Source: Paraescarpia echinospica
Lineage: Eukaryota > Annelida > Polychaeta > Sabellida > Siboglinidae
Direction of reading: 5' to 3'
Length of the DNA stretch: 64,000 nt
NCBI GenBank assembly: GCA_020002185.1
Contig: CM034533.1
Span: 46,784,643-46,848,642, forward strand
Below the pieces are notes generated by a model that saw only the letters and a program-made list of their open reading frames with translations, made no database searches and had not been told where the DNA came from. Positions within the stretch are counted from its first letter, which is position 1, and every line of letters begins with the position of its first letter. Shown here piece by piece: positions 16,853-28,970 of the stretch. Made by a program: the position numbers and the translations under genes.

Positions 16853-17320
16853 GACGTCTGATGCTTATATACGGATCAACGAGCATAGTCGACACTTATA
16901 CATGTCGTTTTCTACCGCGGCGACGAGTCTGCAATAGACGTCTGATGCATATATACCGAGCAACGAGCATAGTCGACACTTATATATATCGTTTTCTACC
17001 GCGGCGACGAATCTGCAATAGACGTCTGATGCTTATATATGGAGCAACGAACATAGTCGACACTTATACATATCGTTTTCTACCGCGGCGACGAGTCTGC
17101 AATAGACGTTTGATGCATATATTTATACGGAACAACGAGCATAGTCGACACTTATACATGTCGTTTTCTACCGCGGCGACGAGTCTGCAATAGACGTCTG
17201 ATGCATATATTTATACGGAACAACGAGCATAGCCGACACTTATACATGTCGTTTTCTACCGCGGCGACGAGTCTGCAATAGACGCACGGTGCATTTATAT
17301 ACGGAGCAACGAGCAAAGTC
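16853..17320 (+). repeat. Host minisatellite, right of the Polinton
   Basis: About five units of 84-88 bp, same orientation as 1-247, starting with the duplicated GACGTC at 16853-16858. Units are well conserved except at the distal edge near 17290-17320. Confidence 0.9.
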
Positions 17321-20300
17321 GTCAATTTTATTATTACTTTGTCCCACATCTCAGATTCACACCGAATCTTTAAGAAAGAATTAGCCCATATTATCTGGGC
17401 GCCATGAGGTAGTTCCATGTTTGCCCCACTTTCCATTTTACGGCCACTTTCGTATAGAATATAACAATATTTTAATATGGTATGTGTGAATCCAGTTTCA
17501 AATCTGGGTAGGGCTCGAGATTAGCTATCAGGCTAACGTATAAAATAACAGTCAAATTATATTGCTGCATAACTGCAGCACATTCGAATTTATTCAACAT
17601 TTCAGTTATATGAATTAACTGAAAAGAATTGCAATGTAGTCTTGTTCATTTCCCTACCATTGCCCTTTTAGTCATCAGGTGACGCACAGGTCGAGCTATT
17701 GCAGGTAGATAAAGACTTTACCGGTTTGGTATAGATATCGTCTTACATGTATTTAAGCGGAAACAACAGCCTGAATAAAAAGAATACGAACACAAAGCAA
17801 GAATTATTTCAACTGAACGACTTTCATGTCAAGATCGACGGTCGTGCTGACAACGAATATATGTAACCTCCAAAATACATCTGATTGCAAGTAATGTATA
17901 TGGTATAAGGCGGTGGACTTTCGATGTGCCAACGTTATGTTTGCTCTTTCGAATTATGTTCAAAGTAGTAGATTTTGTTCATGTTCTCTTGCCTTACCTT
18001 TTATGTTGTATGATGTTGTATTGTACATTAATTTTGTTTAACTTAATTTTTTTTAATATGCATAAATACAACACTAATGGGAGATTCCAGAGAGGGTAAT
18101 CTAGGGGGCCAAAAACCTCCAATTTCACCCATTTGAGGTTCGCAAAAACCACACGCGGGTGAACCAATTCTTTATCGAATGGACTGTGAACCGGAGCTTC
18201 ATCATAACTCCGCTGTCGCACTGTCGGATCCTGAAATCGAATGACGGGGGGAAGGAGGGTGTTGAAAATCTTCCGCCGAGACTTCAACACCGCCACTCCA
18301 CTGTCGCCACACCGCCGTCGCTCTGTCAGATCGGAAGACGGGGGAGGGTGTTGTTGGACAATCTTCGCGGCGACGTTAATAACGTCATACCTTCTAGAGG
18401 GACACATAACGGATGCACATCCCAAAGGTCTAGGGGGACATGTGCCACCCAGGCCCCTTGGATCTGCCTAATAATGGTTTTATATATACGTATCTATATA
18501 TGAATTAATCCAAATCAGTGATGCCATCTGATGGCGACAGGAAGGCTAAGTGAACATTCCAAATGCGGGTTTTGTGTTCTGCCAATCTCTCCCTAGGCGA
18601 AGTCATGCTGCCGGACGAGAGTCGTTTGAACAAAATTAGAAAAGAATAACATTACGCTAAATAAAATAACATTGTCTTCTAAATTTCGAAATCCAGGATT
18701 TTCGAGATAGTTCTTTCATAAGTCTCGCCAGTTCGGTTATGTTAGATTGGATTTAAAAAGACGGACGAGAGTGCTGTGGGAGATTTTTCATGAGTGTTAA
18801 CAGTTCGGTTTTGTTGGTTTGTATATCAGAAGACGGGGGTGCTTTTCGAAGTCTGAAGCGAAAATCCGGGAGATTACATTCTGTTCAGAGAGATTTTCGT
18901 CTTCATACAAAATCCGGAAGACTAATCTTTTCCGAGAATCCGGGAGATTCAAGGACAATCCCGGAGACTCCAGAAAAACAGGGAGCGTTGGCTGGAAAGT
19001 CTGGATGACGGGTGGATGGAGACAACAAAGATTACATCACATTTATTTTATAAGTGAACACAGAACAAGTGATACGTGGACGTTACCTGAATGCGTTTTG
19101 GTTGCAAATCGTGACGGCTGGAAAGACGACAGGCCCCTGTTCTGTCGTCGTGATCTTCGTGGTAACGGACCAGCGAAAGTACTGGTTCACCAGAGATTGA
19201 CATTGAAACACGAACAGTAACACGCTGATGAGAACGACACCGAGCCAGAGGATCCTGCAGCAGAGGAACGCCGGAGATTAACACGCGCAGACTGGATAGG
19301 TCATCAATAGCATGCACTATCTAATGTATGGGAGTTTGGTTTGGTTTTCCATTAAATGCCCACAGTCATTAAGTTGATTATCAGTGAGTCCACAGTAGCT
19401 TTTTCCATTTCCCTGTGTGGGATCGTTTATTTCCCCTGGCCCAGACACCAGATAAAAAGTAACAACGGCTAATAGGGTCTCCTCCAAAAGACACAGGCAA
19501 AGTAGGATAAATTAAATTGCCCAAGTTTCGACACAGCGGCCGAACCATCACCGCTCGTCCACTGCACCCTACCTGATTGTCCAATACGTAAAGGGCGTTG
19601 TGTTGTTAGTCAGGATTACAATTGTTCTTTCTCTTTCATTAGCAAATGCAAATATGTTTACGTATATAATGTCCGTTTTTTTGCATATTTTTCTGATCCA
19701 TTTTGAGTCATTTCATTCCCCACGTTTGCGCGAGGTCTCCATTTTTCAGAGGGATGATAAGTTTCTAACAGTAAACAAGAATTCTTCAAATAACCACAGA
19801 AATGGAACATATTATGTATTGATTATGCATCAAAACATGTTAAGAACAAATATGTCATGTACAGGGGTTGTAAAAAGTGCAACGCCGTGACCCATTTATT
19901 TTTAATACGCTGCGCGATGCCGACACAAAGTTTTGTTGCCCACGTTTCCTTCACCCAAATACATGTGCACAAAAGTGACTTGAATAGCCAGGTGACCATG
20001 TTAGCGGGAATAATTTCCTATACATTTCTGCGTCAAAAATTACAGACTGTCCCAGGGTGACCCTAGTTCCGAGGTGGCTGTATTACCGAGGTGACTGTAA
20101 AGCGAATTTCTACTGTACTTCTTACTTTTAAAATGTGAAGAAAACATGTACGTCTACTCCTTCTGCGTATCTAAACGGTCCGCTCCATTCTACTCTCTGA
20201 CCTTTCCTCTACGGTATCATCGTGGTCGAATCATCCGAATCGTTCGAGTCCACCAGCGTTTCCCCGTTGAACACCTTAGTGTAGCCTCTGATCTTACGGT
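17321..20300. other. Host DNA without a recognisable gene
   Basis: AT-rich sequence. Two related CGGGGGAGGGTGTTG-type words near 18245 and 18335 suggest an old local duplication. I see no exon chain, RNA gene or transposase here. Confidence 0.6.
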
Positions 20301-20301
20301 G

Positions 20302-20490
20302 ACCGAGAAGGGCCATCGCGTTTTGTGTGTAAATCTGCACCGCCACGGGACGGTGACGCGATGCGATGGGCGATGCGATGAGCGATGCGATGCGCGATGA
20401 TGGGCGATGCGATGCGCGTTGCGCGATGCCATTGTATGCATTATAAAGATGCCGTAATGAGCATGCGCATGCCGAAAAGGAGACTTACGT
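20302..20490 (+). repeat. GCGATGCGAT-rich dispersed repeat, left copy of an inverted pair
   Basis: Starts CGAGAAGGGCCATC, contains a run of GCGATGCGATG words (20348-20430), then GATGCCGTAATGAGCATG and GCCGAAAAGGAGACTTA. The same order appears inverted at 24918-25084. No target duplication was recognised. Confidence 0.7.
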
Positions 20491-23400
20491 TGCGATTTGT
20501 ATTTTATTAAATAAATTCCCTTTGTGCTCAGAACATCTGATGAATGGTGATGATGGTGATTGTACGTGCACGGTTACACCGTGCTTATAAATATTGTGAC
20601 GGAAGTTTACAGGGATTGAATTTAGACAAAAATAAATGGGGACCAGGCAGGCAACCTCTTTAGAAAATCTAGGCTAGGGGCCCGACACCAAAGGTCCGGG
20701 CCAAAATACCTTACTTCATAACATGAAATATATACCTGATCTACAGCCCCCCCATTTTATTTGATAAATTATTTCCATTAGTCGCTAGTATAAACGGTAT
20801 TTTATATACCTCCAAAAACGAAAACCAGCGATGGTTATGGCCTTTTTCAATTGAACATTTACCAACTTTTCTGAAGCCTATATTTCGTGGAGTATTTATT
20901 AATTAATGACATAATATATGGTAAGAATGCAACACATCATATTATCTATACATTACATAAATTAAAAAATATTAACATTTACTCATTTAAACTCCTAGTT
21001 TATCCGCAATACTTCCATGTCTGAGAAATAAAACTGACACCTCTCAGACGTTCTTTGATACAAATGCAGTGGTGCTTAATGATTAGTCTGGCTTCCCTAG
21101 TAGTACCTATTCGGAAACAACAATTGTCTCCATAGACGACTACGTGAACAACAGCGTTGCTCCGAAGTACTACTATGAATAACAGTGTCAATAATTAGGC
21201 TTACTCCACCCAGGCAACTTACGCTATTGCGCGACATAAAAAAAACCGAGATTGACAGGTAATTTAGTTGTAGCAGGTCTGATAGGTGGTATGCGGTGTG
21301 ACCATCACTAGATTCACTTAGCGAAAAAAAGAAACTACACTGTTGAAACAACGATTCGCTACATCGTCTGTGAATTTTTGGTCGGTGTATATACCATCTT
21401 TTCCTTTTTTGTTTTGAAATTTACGAACGAAAAAGGAGAAAGCAAACAATGTATGTTTTTCGTTTTGATATTTGAAGTACGAAAAACTAAAACGAATACA
21501 ATCTACTATTCGCGGTATTTCTAATATTTATTAAAAAAACTAAATAACGTTAAAACCAACCGTTTTTCATTTTCACTGCATCAGAACGAAAAACGAAATA
21601 CTACTGCAGCGCCACTAGTTTTTCGTTTTTGCACTAAGGAAGCTTCGGTTGCCTTACAGCTTCAGTTAGGCGACAAAAGTTGGCGACTTCGGCGGGAAAT
21701 TCGGTCGCATTGGCCGCGTTTTGAAAACAAATTCGCTGAAATTGCATCGTCGCCGAAGTGGTATCGTTGCCGACCCGACAACTATGGGCGAATATTGGTC
21801 GTCTCGACTCCGTTATTTTATGAAATGTTTCGACTATTAAATTAATTATACTAAAATATTCGTGGTAACCTACTTTATTATCGATTTTGTGGATTTTGTG
21901 GATTTCGTGGATTTTGTGGATTTCTTTGACTTAGTCCATTTCGCAATTCTGCAGATGACTTTATAATCAGGACATGCGCAGTCGCTCTTCACATTGAAAC
22001 TCACACTAAACTACGTCGATAGACAACACATATTATAATAAAAAGGTATTGCTCTACAAATGATAGGCATAGGTATATATATATGAATATTTTAAATATC
22101 CTTGATTAAAAATGATCACAATAATAGCAAACAATATATATGCTCTCCCTAACAAAAATAAGCTGATTGTTCTTAAAAACGCATCATCTCCATGGCCGAA
22201 AGACTCGACTGCCAGAATGAGCCAGGCGTTGTACCATTGTGAATTTCCTGACAACAACTCTCGTACCCTAGGCAAACTATTTCCTGGACGGGTTTTCTAC
22301 TTCCCGAACATTAATCGTAACGTAGATAAACTTGTTGACAGAAATGAACACTACAGGAATTTCCGGGCAAGCCTTATCAGTGGCTGAGCTTATCTTCAGA
22401 ATTCCGCAAGGCGATCTTCCACGGGGTACTGAGACTAGTGTAATCAGCAGCCCCCCCCCGGCATTGCGAGAAGGCCTCGTGTTGCACAACTGACGTACTT
22501 CTCGCCAGACATTATGGTGCACTCCACAGAAACATGTCAATCTCAATGACATCGGGAAATGTCCAAACACAGTTAATCTGGAAATCTATAGGTGTCAAGA
22601 AGGCAACGGCGCCGAACGCCTTCCATACACTCTCCGAGGATGGATAACTCTGGGAGATTCTCTTGAATAGGCAAGACAACCTTGCTACATGTTTACCTCA
22701 CAACACAATGTGATGTAATCAAAGCCCTGGATTTCTTGTCTCTTGCCGACGACGTGACAAACGATGAGTTTTCCACATTGGTAAATTCGTATGTACTACA
22801 TATGCACCAACGGGATTCTTGATCGACACATTCGTGCACCTACCATGGTATAGATGTTTTGTTGACACATGTTTGAAAGTGACAAGCTTTCACCTATACG
22901 TGGTGTCCTCAAGAATCATATCCGGAGAATTCACATCCAGGCTAGGGTAAGGGTTCAGACCGGTATCATACAACAAGAATTACTGGATCCTCTTAAGACT
23001 GAATGTTAAAAGGATACAGGTGATTAGATAAAGTCAATAACCATACATATTCTCCCAGCACACAATGCTACTATAGAGATGGCGAGATGTCAGGGCAAAT
23101 GCCATGGTTCATATCACAGGTGCTGCAGCAGGTCAACGGACTTGACATATACAAATCTGTGTATGTGCAACACCAGAATTATGACGACTGTCGCATGAGA
23201 AGGTTCCTTGGTCATTGGGACCATCATTCGTATGTCATTGTCCTATTTTCCCTCGTTTTGAATGCAACAGACGCTGACGCACCTTCTTGCAACTGGTGTG
23301 TATATCCCGCGAAGTGCCGTTGCTACGAGACTGACTGTAATTGCTAATCGTCCCAATAGTGATGATGTTCTTTAATTTTTTACCTCAGACATGTGAACAG

Positions 23401-24917
23401 ACTGATCACTACAAAGAGTGCAAATCAAATTTGCAAGATGTGACATGAGGATAACAGTTTTTATCGGGCGCCATCTTTCAAAATTGCGGACATTTTAAAA
23501 TGGCGGATATCTGAAAGTTAACGAAGGTCAAAAGTAATATATTTCAAATTATTCCTAAACAATCTACATTTTGACATCATCGGTGTGGTTCTAGGTTTTG
23601 CAGTTCTTAAAATATTGAAATAATAGGTTTTGACAGACGCCATCTTTAAAATAGTCGTTACATGAATGTCGCAAAAGAGCAAATGTAACATTTTTTTTAA
23701 TTGCTATTGACACAACTATTCAACTTTACGGCTCTACGTGACGTAGTTGTTGAGATATTATGACATTTGTATTAACGACTGCCATCTTTAAAAATGGCGG
23801 ATGTGAATATCGGAGAAGTCCAAATGTAACAAATTTGAAATATTTGATCTCTAGTAGCTATGTAGACACACACATTATAACTCTAAGTGAAGCAGTCATT
23901 ACGATATATGGGATAATTTATTTGGCAGCCATTTGGGAAATCCCAAATGGCCGCTTGATGTGCTTATGGGGAAATGGCAACATTGGTTTTCGGGTTCCTC
24001 AGGTCAGGGTGTTCCCAAAAATGTACTGGTTTGCTAATCTCCATAAAAACCAACGAAAACATATAGTGAACCAGACTATGAAGGACAGTAGTGTTATATT
24101 TAATTGAAGTTACTTGTAAGATATTTAAATAAGAAAATGTATGTAGTTAATGTAAGGTGTCTTTGAACACCCGTAAACATTGACACAATGCCATAGCATA
24201 CAAATTAGTTGGATAATTCCAAAATTTGATCTGGGCAACCACTTTTAATGTACGTTAGTACATATTGCAGAGAAAATGCTTCTGAATAATTTTAGTTATT
24301 TAAATAATTTAACTTAAACTACCAGCTATTTCAAACAGGTAACCCTGCTTGATACCTAGAATGTTTCCGTTATTTGTAATGTTTTCAATTGCTGATTGTT
24401 GAGCACCCTACCAAAATAAGCACTATATGAATTAAATTTAGTGGTGTTCAAATACTTGTGTGGACTGCCTTTCTTTCTACACGTGTATTCTTGAAGTGTC
24501 GGATAACGTGACTTGTTGCTGAAACGAAGAAATGTTTAAACCTGACAATTATCTTTCCATTGTATAGTTTACGTCCTAGTGAAATGGTAACTTTGTCCAG
24601 TTGTTACCTGTAACCTGATGTATACTAATTTCATGTTTACTGCATCATATTTTATTGACAGGTATTTACTTACACACGGGAGTAGTTTTACAGTTTTTTC
24701 ATTAATGTTATATAATTGTTTGTTTCAATACAACACCACATCAATGTAAGAGCATAATTCAACATTACCATCTTTAATAAGTCTAAGTAAATTGTTGTGA
24801 GAATTTAACATCTGTTTGCTTGTGGAATCTCCATATACCACTAAAAATGTATCTGATGCTTTTACAACGTTGCTTATACATTTAAAATGTACGTTTTTTA
24901 TTAAGCGTGCGTATAAC
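20491..24917. other. Host DNA between the inverted repeats, no gene found
   Basis: AT-rich. It includes a GATTTTGTGGATTTCGTG-type short tandem repeat near 21890-21935, a C run at 22451, and the tandem repeat listed separately at 23461-23960. The open frames are short and show no family signature. Confidence 0.55.
23461..23960. repeat. Diverged tandem repeat, about 150-bp units
   Basis: CGCCATCTTT or GCCATTTGGG words, mostly followed by an inverted AAATGGCGG-type word, recur at about 23468, 23637, 23778 and 23926, each followed by an AAATGTAACA/AAAGTAATATATTTCAAATT-like stretch. Four units, spaced 141-169 bases. Confidence 0.6.
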
Positions 24918-25084
24918 TATATAAGTCTCGTTTTCGGCATAAGCATGCTCAATGCGGCATCTTCATACCATCGCATCGCGGATCACATCGCGAATCGCTC
25001 GTTGCAACGCCCATCGCATCGCGCATCGCGTCATCGCCCCATTGCGATGCAGATTTCCACACAAAAACGGGATGGCCCTTCTCG
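24918..25084 (-). repeat. GCGATGCGAT-rich dispersed repeat, right copy (inverted)
   Basis: Reverse complement reads GGCCGAGAAGGGCCATC, the GCGATGCGATG run, GATGCCGCATTGAGCATG and GCCGAAAACGAGACTTA, matching 20302-20490. The shared outer edges point away from each other. Confidence 0.7.
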
Positions 25085-25229
25085 GCCATCATAATGTTCT
25101 TGTTTCATTCTCCCGTACAGAAGGGTCTGTGTAATTCCATAATACCCAACAATATCTGTCCTTTTAGCAACGAGGATGAAGACATACTGGCTCAATAAGT
25201 ACGATCCTGTCATTAAATTGTTTGCACTG

Positions 25230-25760
25230 ACAGGTCAGGACTATACCATCTGCGAATAGTGATATAGCTCTGACAAGCGAAAACATCAAGACTGCACATA
25301 GATTACTGGAAAATATCGAGAACAATGCAGGAACTGTTGGAATGACTATCAATATAAATAAAACCAAATCATCATCAACACAACAGATGAATGTAAAGTA
25401 ACAAAGACGTCAAGTATATTTGAGGAAGTTGACAAATGCCGCTCACCAGCGCATTTCCTTAGCCTTGCAACCATTTAACAAGCTAGACCATGTATGGATG
25501 CCAAAATTAGAAGAACCCACGATGTGTCCATTTTTAGTGCTAATGTCGAAAATATATTGTTGTATGGAGCGGATATCTTAACCCTCACAAAATAACTGGA
25601 ATATTAATTTTGTGGACACCAACTGGTAAGAAAAACGGAGGGAAACAGAAGAAATTTTACACCAAGCTGATCTATGAAAAACTTGATGCTGAAGAGACAA
25701 ACCTTTATCCGTAATGAACTTTCGACTCATAGGGAAACGGCTAAATGCTCCGTCTCCGAC
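25230..25760 (+). pseudogene. RTE-type LINE reverse transcriptase remnant
   Basis: Frame-interrupted coding traces: DIALTSENIKTAHRLLEN, then NAGTVGMTININKTK, later NVENILLYGADILTLT. These are the order and wording of the C-terminal reverse transcriptase domain of RTE-like LINEs (palm D-D region, then the LLYG(A/S)E-W motif). Stops and shifts are frequent, so this is an old fragment. Confidence 0.65.
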
Positions 25761-28700
25761 CAATCAATGATGTTGACGAAGACTGACATGTACATTAAAC
25801 CTTGACGGCGTGAACAGTGCGAATCCCTTTCACTGCATCACTGTGGGCTGAATAAATGTTGGCCACGAAGATGTCTGGCCTACCAACCGAGAAGTAAATT
25901 GCGATTCCGTATCCGAATCACATGACTAACTATAACTCAAATAGTTACTTAGGTTTACTTAACTAGGTCGTTCCTGACCGTAGGCGGTGGCCTCGGTGGG
26001 CAGATCTCCAGCTTGTCCAGTAAATGCTCTACGACTTCTAGACAAGGCGGTTTTTTAGTCACATAGACTTTTTTTGCATTCCAGTGCAAGGTGCAGTTAT
26101 TATTTGTTTTCCTAAATTATTCCATAATTGTGAGACTCTGATTGAAAAGGTTTCCGTTCTAGTATTTGTAAGTTCACGTTTTGGAATAGTTTCAAACAAT
26201 GGCCCGTTGTTCTTTCCTTTATTTCACCGTATTCATATAGCATCAGAATGTTTGAACATACAATAATAATCATAGTTCTCATTTAACAGTTTATATACCT
26301 CTATCATATATCCACGTGTTCTGCCATATGTTAACGTTGTGAGTTTCAATCTCTTTAGTCTTTTCAGGTAACGAATATCCTTCATTCCGATAAGTTGCTT
26401 AGTAGCGAGTCTACAGACATTTTTTATTTACAAGGGGACCGTACCATCTATTGTCAAAATGTAAGTGCACTCATGTTCATAAGTGCATCAATTTGAATTT
26501 GTCCAGGTGAAATTTTGATAACAGCTGTACACACACTCACACGCGCACGCGCACACGCACATACACATTGGACAGATCAGTATCAATCCGTTGTAGGCGT
26601 GTGACATTGCAACAACGATCTCACCTGCGGGCTAATGTACTTGTTGACAAGGCCACATTTCGCAAACCATGCAAAGTGGTGGTTTCACAAAACGTCATCA
26701 GTACTCGACCCAAATGAGTGCCCATCTCTGGTGTATTTCCTCCCTCGACACCTTGCTTTTGTGTCACGTCCTCGACGTCTTCATTTGGTACATCTGTCTT
26801 CCGTTGTCGGTCCATTGTTCGAGAGGCGACGTTGTGATTGCTACTGGTACAATGGCCCAAGAACACTAAGTGTCGTTGACTCATCATAACAAGCCTGAGG
26901 GATGACATTTCGTCAGACTTGCGAATATAATGTAATTGACTATTGATAATTCGGTGTTATTAGTGTTTTGTATTAGTAAACGGCAAGTCGAACACGTTAG
27001 TCCGACACCGCTTACTCCACTAACGAATGACTCAACTGCGCACTGTTTAGCCATTTGACAGAGTTTCGTTGTCGATGACCTTTGTATTCATCACGCAATG
27101 AAAAAAAGATATTAACAACTCTACACAAGACGGTGTCCGCGGCGTAGTTCTACTGCATAATGTTTACCGCAATTCTAACGATATCGAATATGTATTAACA
27201 TTACACACAGAAGGTCTTTGACAGGTTTTTAGGTGAATACTCAGGTGTACATGGATCATCATTCATGAACCGGCGTAATTGTTATTGATTTAACGGTCAC
27301 AGAGCACTAATTGTCGTTCTCACATCATTACTACTTTCAGGGGATGACATTTCGTGAGAGTCTGGCGACTACAATGCAGTAGGCTATATTTCCAATTAGG
27401 TGTTCTTGGTCAGGTGAATAAATTAGTCTTACACCAAATAGTCGTTCAACTTGTCATTTGAGTGCTTGGACGTAGAACCTATTAGCCAAAGTGATTCGTT
27501 TACCGATGCCCTTTGTGGTATGTCAGTAATTAACAAGTTAATAACATCGCAGCACGAATGAAAGAACAATAAATATCGTTCTCACATCATAACCATTTTG
27601 AGGGATGACATTTCGTGAGACTGGTGAGTACAATGCAGTGGGCTGTATTTCCAATTACGCGTTATTTTTGTAATGTGCGTTTTAAACGGCAAGGTGAAAA
27701 ACCTAGTCTTACACCAATCAGTCGTTAAACTTGTCATTTCTGTGTTCAGACGTAGAACCTATTAGACAAAGTGATTCGTTAACCGATGTCCTTTGTAGTA
27801 TGTCAGTAATTAATAAGGTAATGACTTCGCTGCACGAAATGATGTCCGTGTGGTTCTACTGCGTAAAGTTCATAATAATTCCGACTCCATCGAAAGTGTG
27901 TATTCCAGTGTTGGTTTTTAGGTGAAGACTCAAGCATACGTTGGAGTGTCTTTCAATTAGTTCGAAACATTATTCCAACACATTATGTCATGACAATGAA
28001 TACTTGAAACACTGATATTTATATGTAATTTTCATTTGTTATTGGTTTCTACTTATTTAATGTTAACACTTCGTGATGTTTTTAATCAAAATGCGAACGC
28101 ACCCTTCGCATCTCTCAGCCTACGGCCCTGCGATCATATGCAAGGCGAGCGAATTCGGCCACATTCCACATTCACGTTACTTACTTAGTCCCGTAAGCTT
28201 GTGGGTTGCAATGGGTGTTGATAGTTTCCCCTCCCCCGTCCTTCCACTTAGGCAAAAGAGTTCATCGCGTGAAAACAGAGTTCCGTTGGCGGTGTGAAAA
28301 GAGAGCAGTTTGGTGACTTTCGGAAGCTTGACGTGGGTGTGCAGATGAAGGTTGTTTTGAGAGGTTCATGCAGGATGCGGTGTATGCTTCAATGTAGTGC
28401 AGTTAGAGTTTGTTGAACATCTCGAAAAACGTATCCCGCCGAAATAAAAAACAACAAAGCTATGGATCTGGTTAATCACCATGTTCGCTTGAAATTATAT
28501 ATTCTGAGTACCAGTCTAATATGTGATCGGGTGAATGTTTGACGGGAGGCACAATTTTTTATAACAAAACGAACGGGTGCAAAAGAGTTGACTTATATAT
28601 GTAGACGAGCCAACATATATATATATATACATATATTTATATATAAGTCTATATACCGCATTACCTGTACATTCAGTGCCAAAAATCACCGCATTGCCTG

Positions 28701-28970
28701 TACATTTATATTACATGTACATATACGTGTACAGGCAATATTTTAACCTTCCACACACATTTCTGTGGTGCAGATACTGACTTTTTGTTAGTCACATACA
28801 TTAAGTGCGTGTTATTTTGGGGAATTCTGCAGTTTATTGTGTGTTGTAGCGTAACATTTTATATTTACACGAACTGGAAATTTGTGAGCGTATACTTTTT
28901 GTGTCGAACATTGCCTGTACATATACGTTTATCATATATGGTGTTATGCTAGCTTTAATCGAGTGTATAT
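25761..28970. other. Host DNA without a recognisable gene
   Basis: Contains a CA/CG-rich microsatellite at 26526-26565, the diverged repeats described at 26860-27950, and AT-rich GTACATATA palindromic patches at about 28600-28740. No exon could be supported. Confidence 0.55.
26860..27950. repeat. Three diverged tandem units
   Basis: A block with CTCA(C)ATCATAAC, GGGATGACATTTCGTGAGA, TACAATGCAGT and ATTTCCAATTA words occurs at about 26880, 27315 and 27580. It is followed in the last two by GTAGAACCTATTAG and GATTCGTTAACCGATG words. Probably an old segmental repeat; no coding. Confidence 0.6.

Noticed and set aside
16861..17193. 110-codon open frame through the right minisatellite
   Set aside because: The unit length is a multiple of three, so the frame stays open by construction; it repeats the same 28 residues and has no promoter or homologue.
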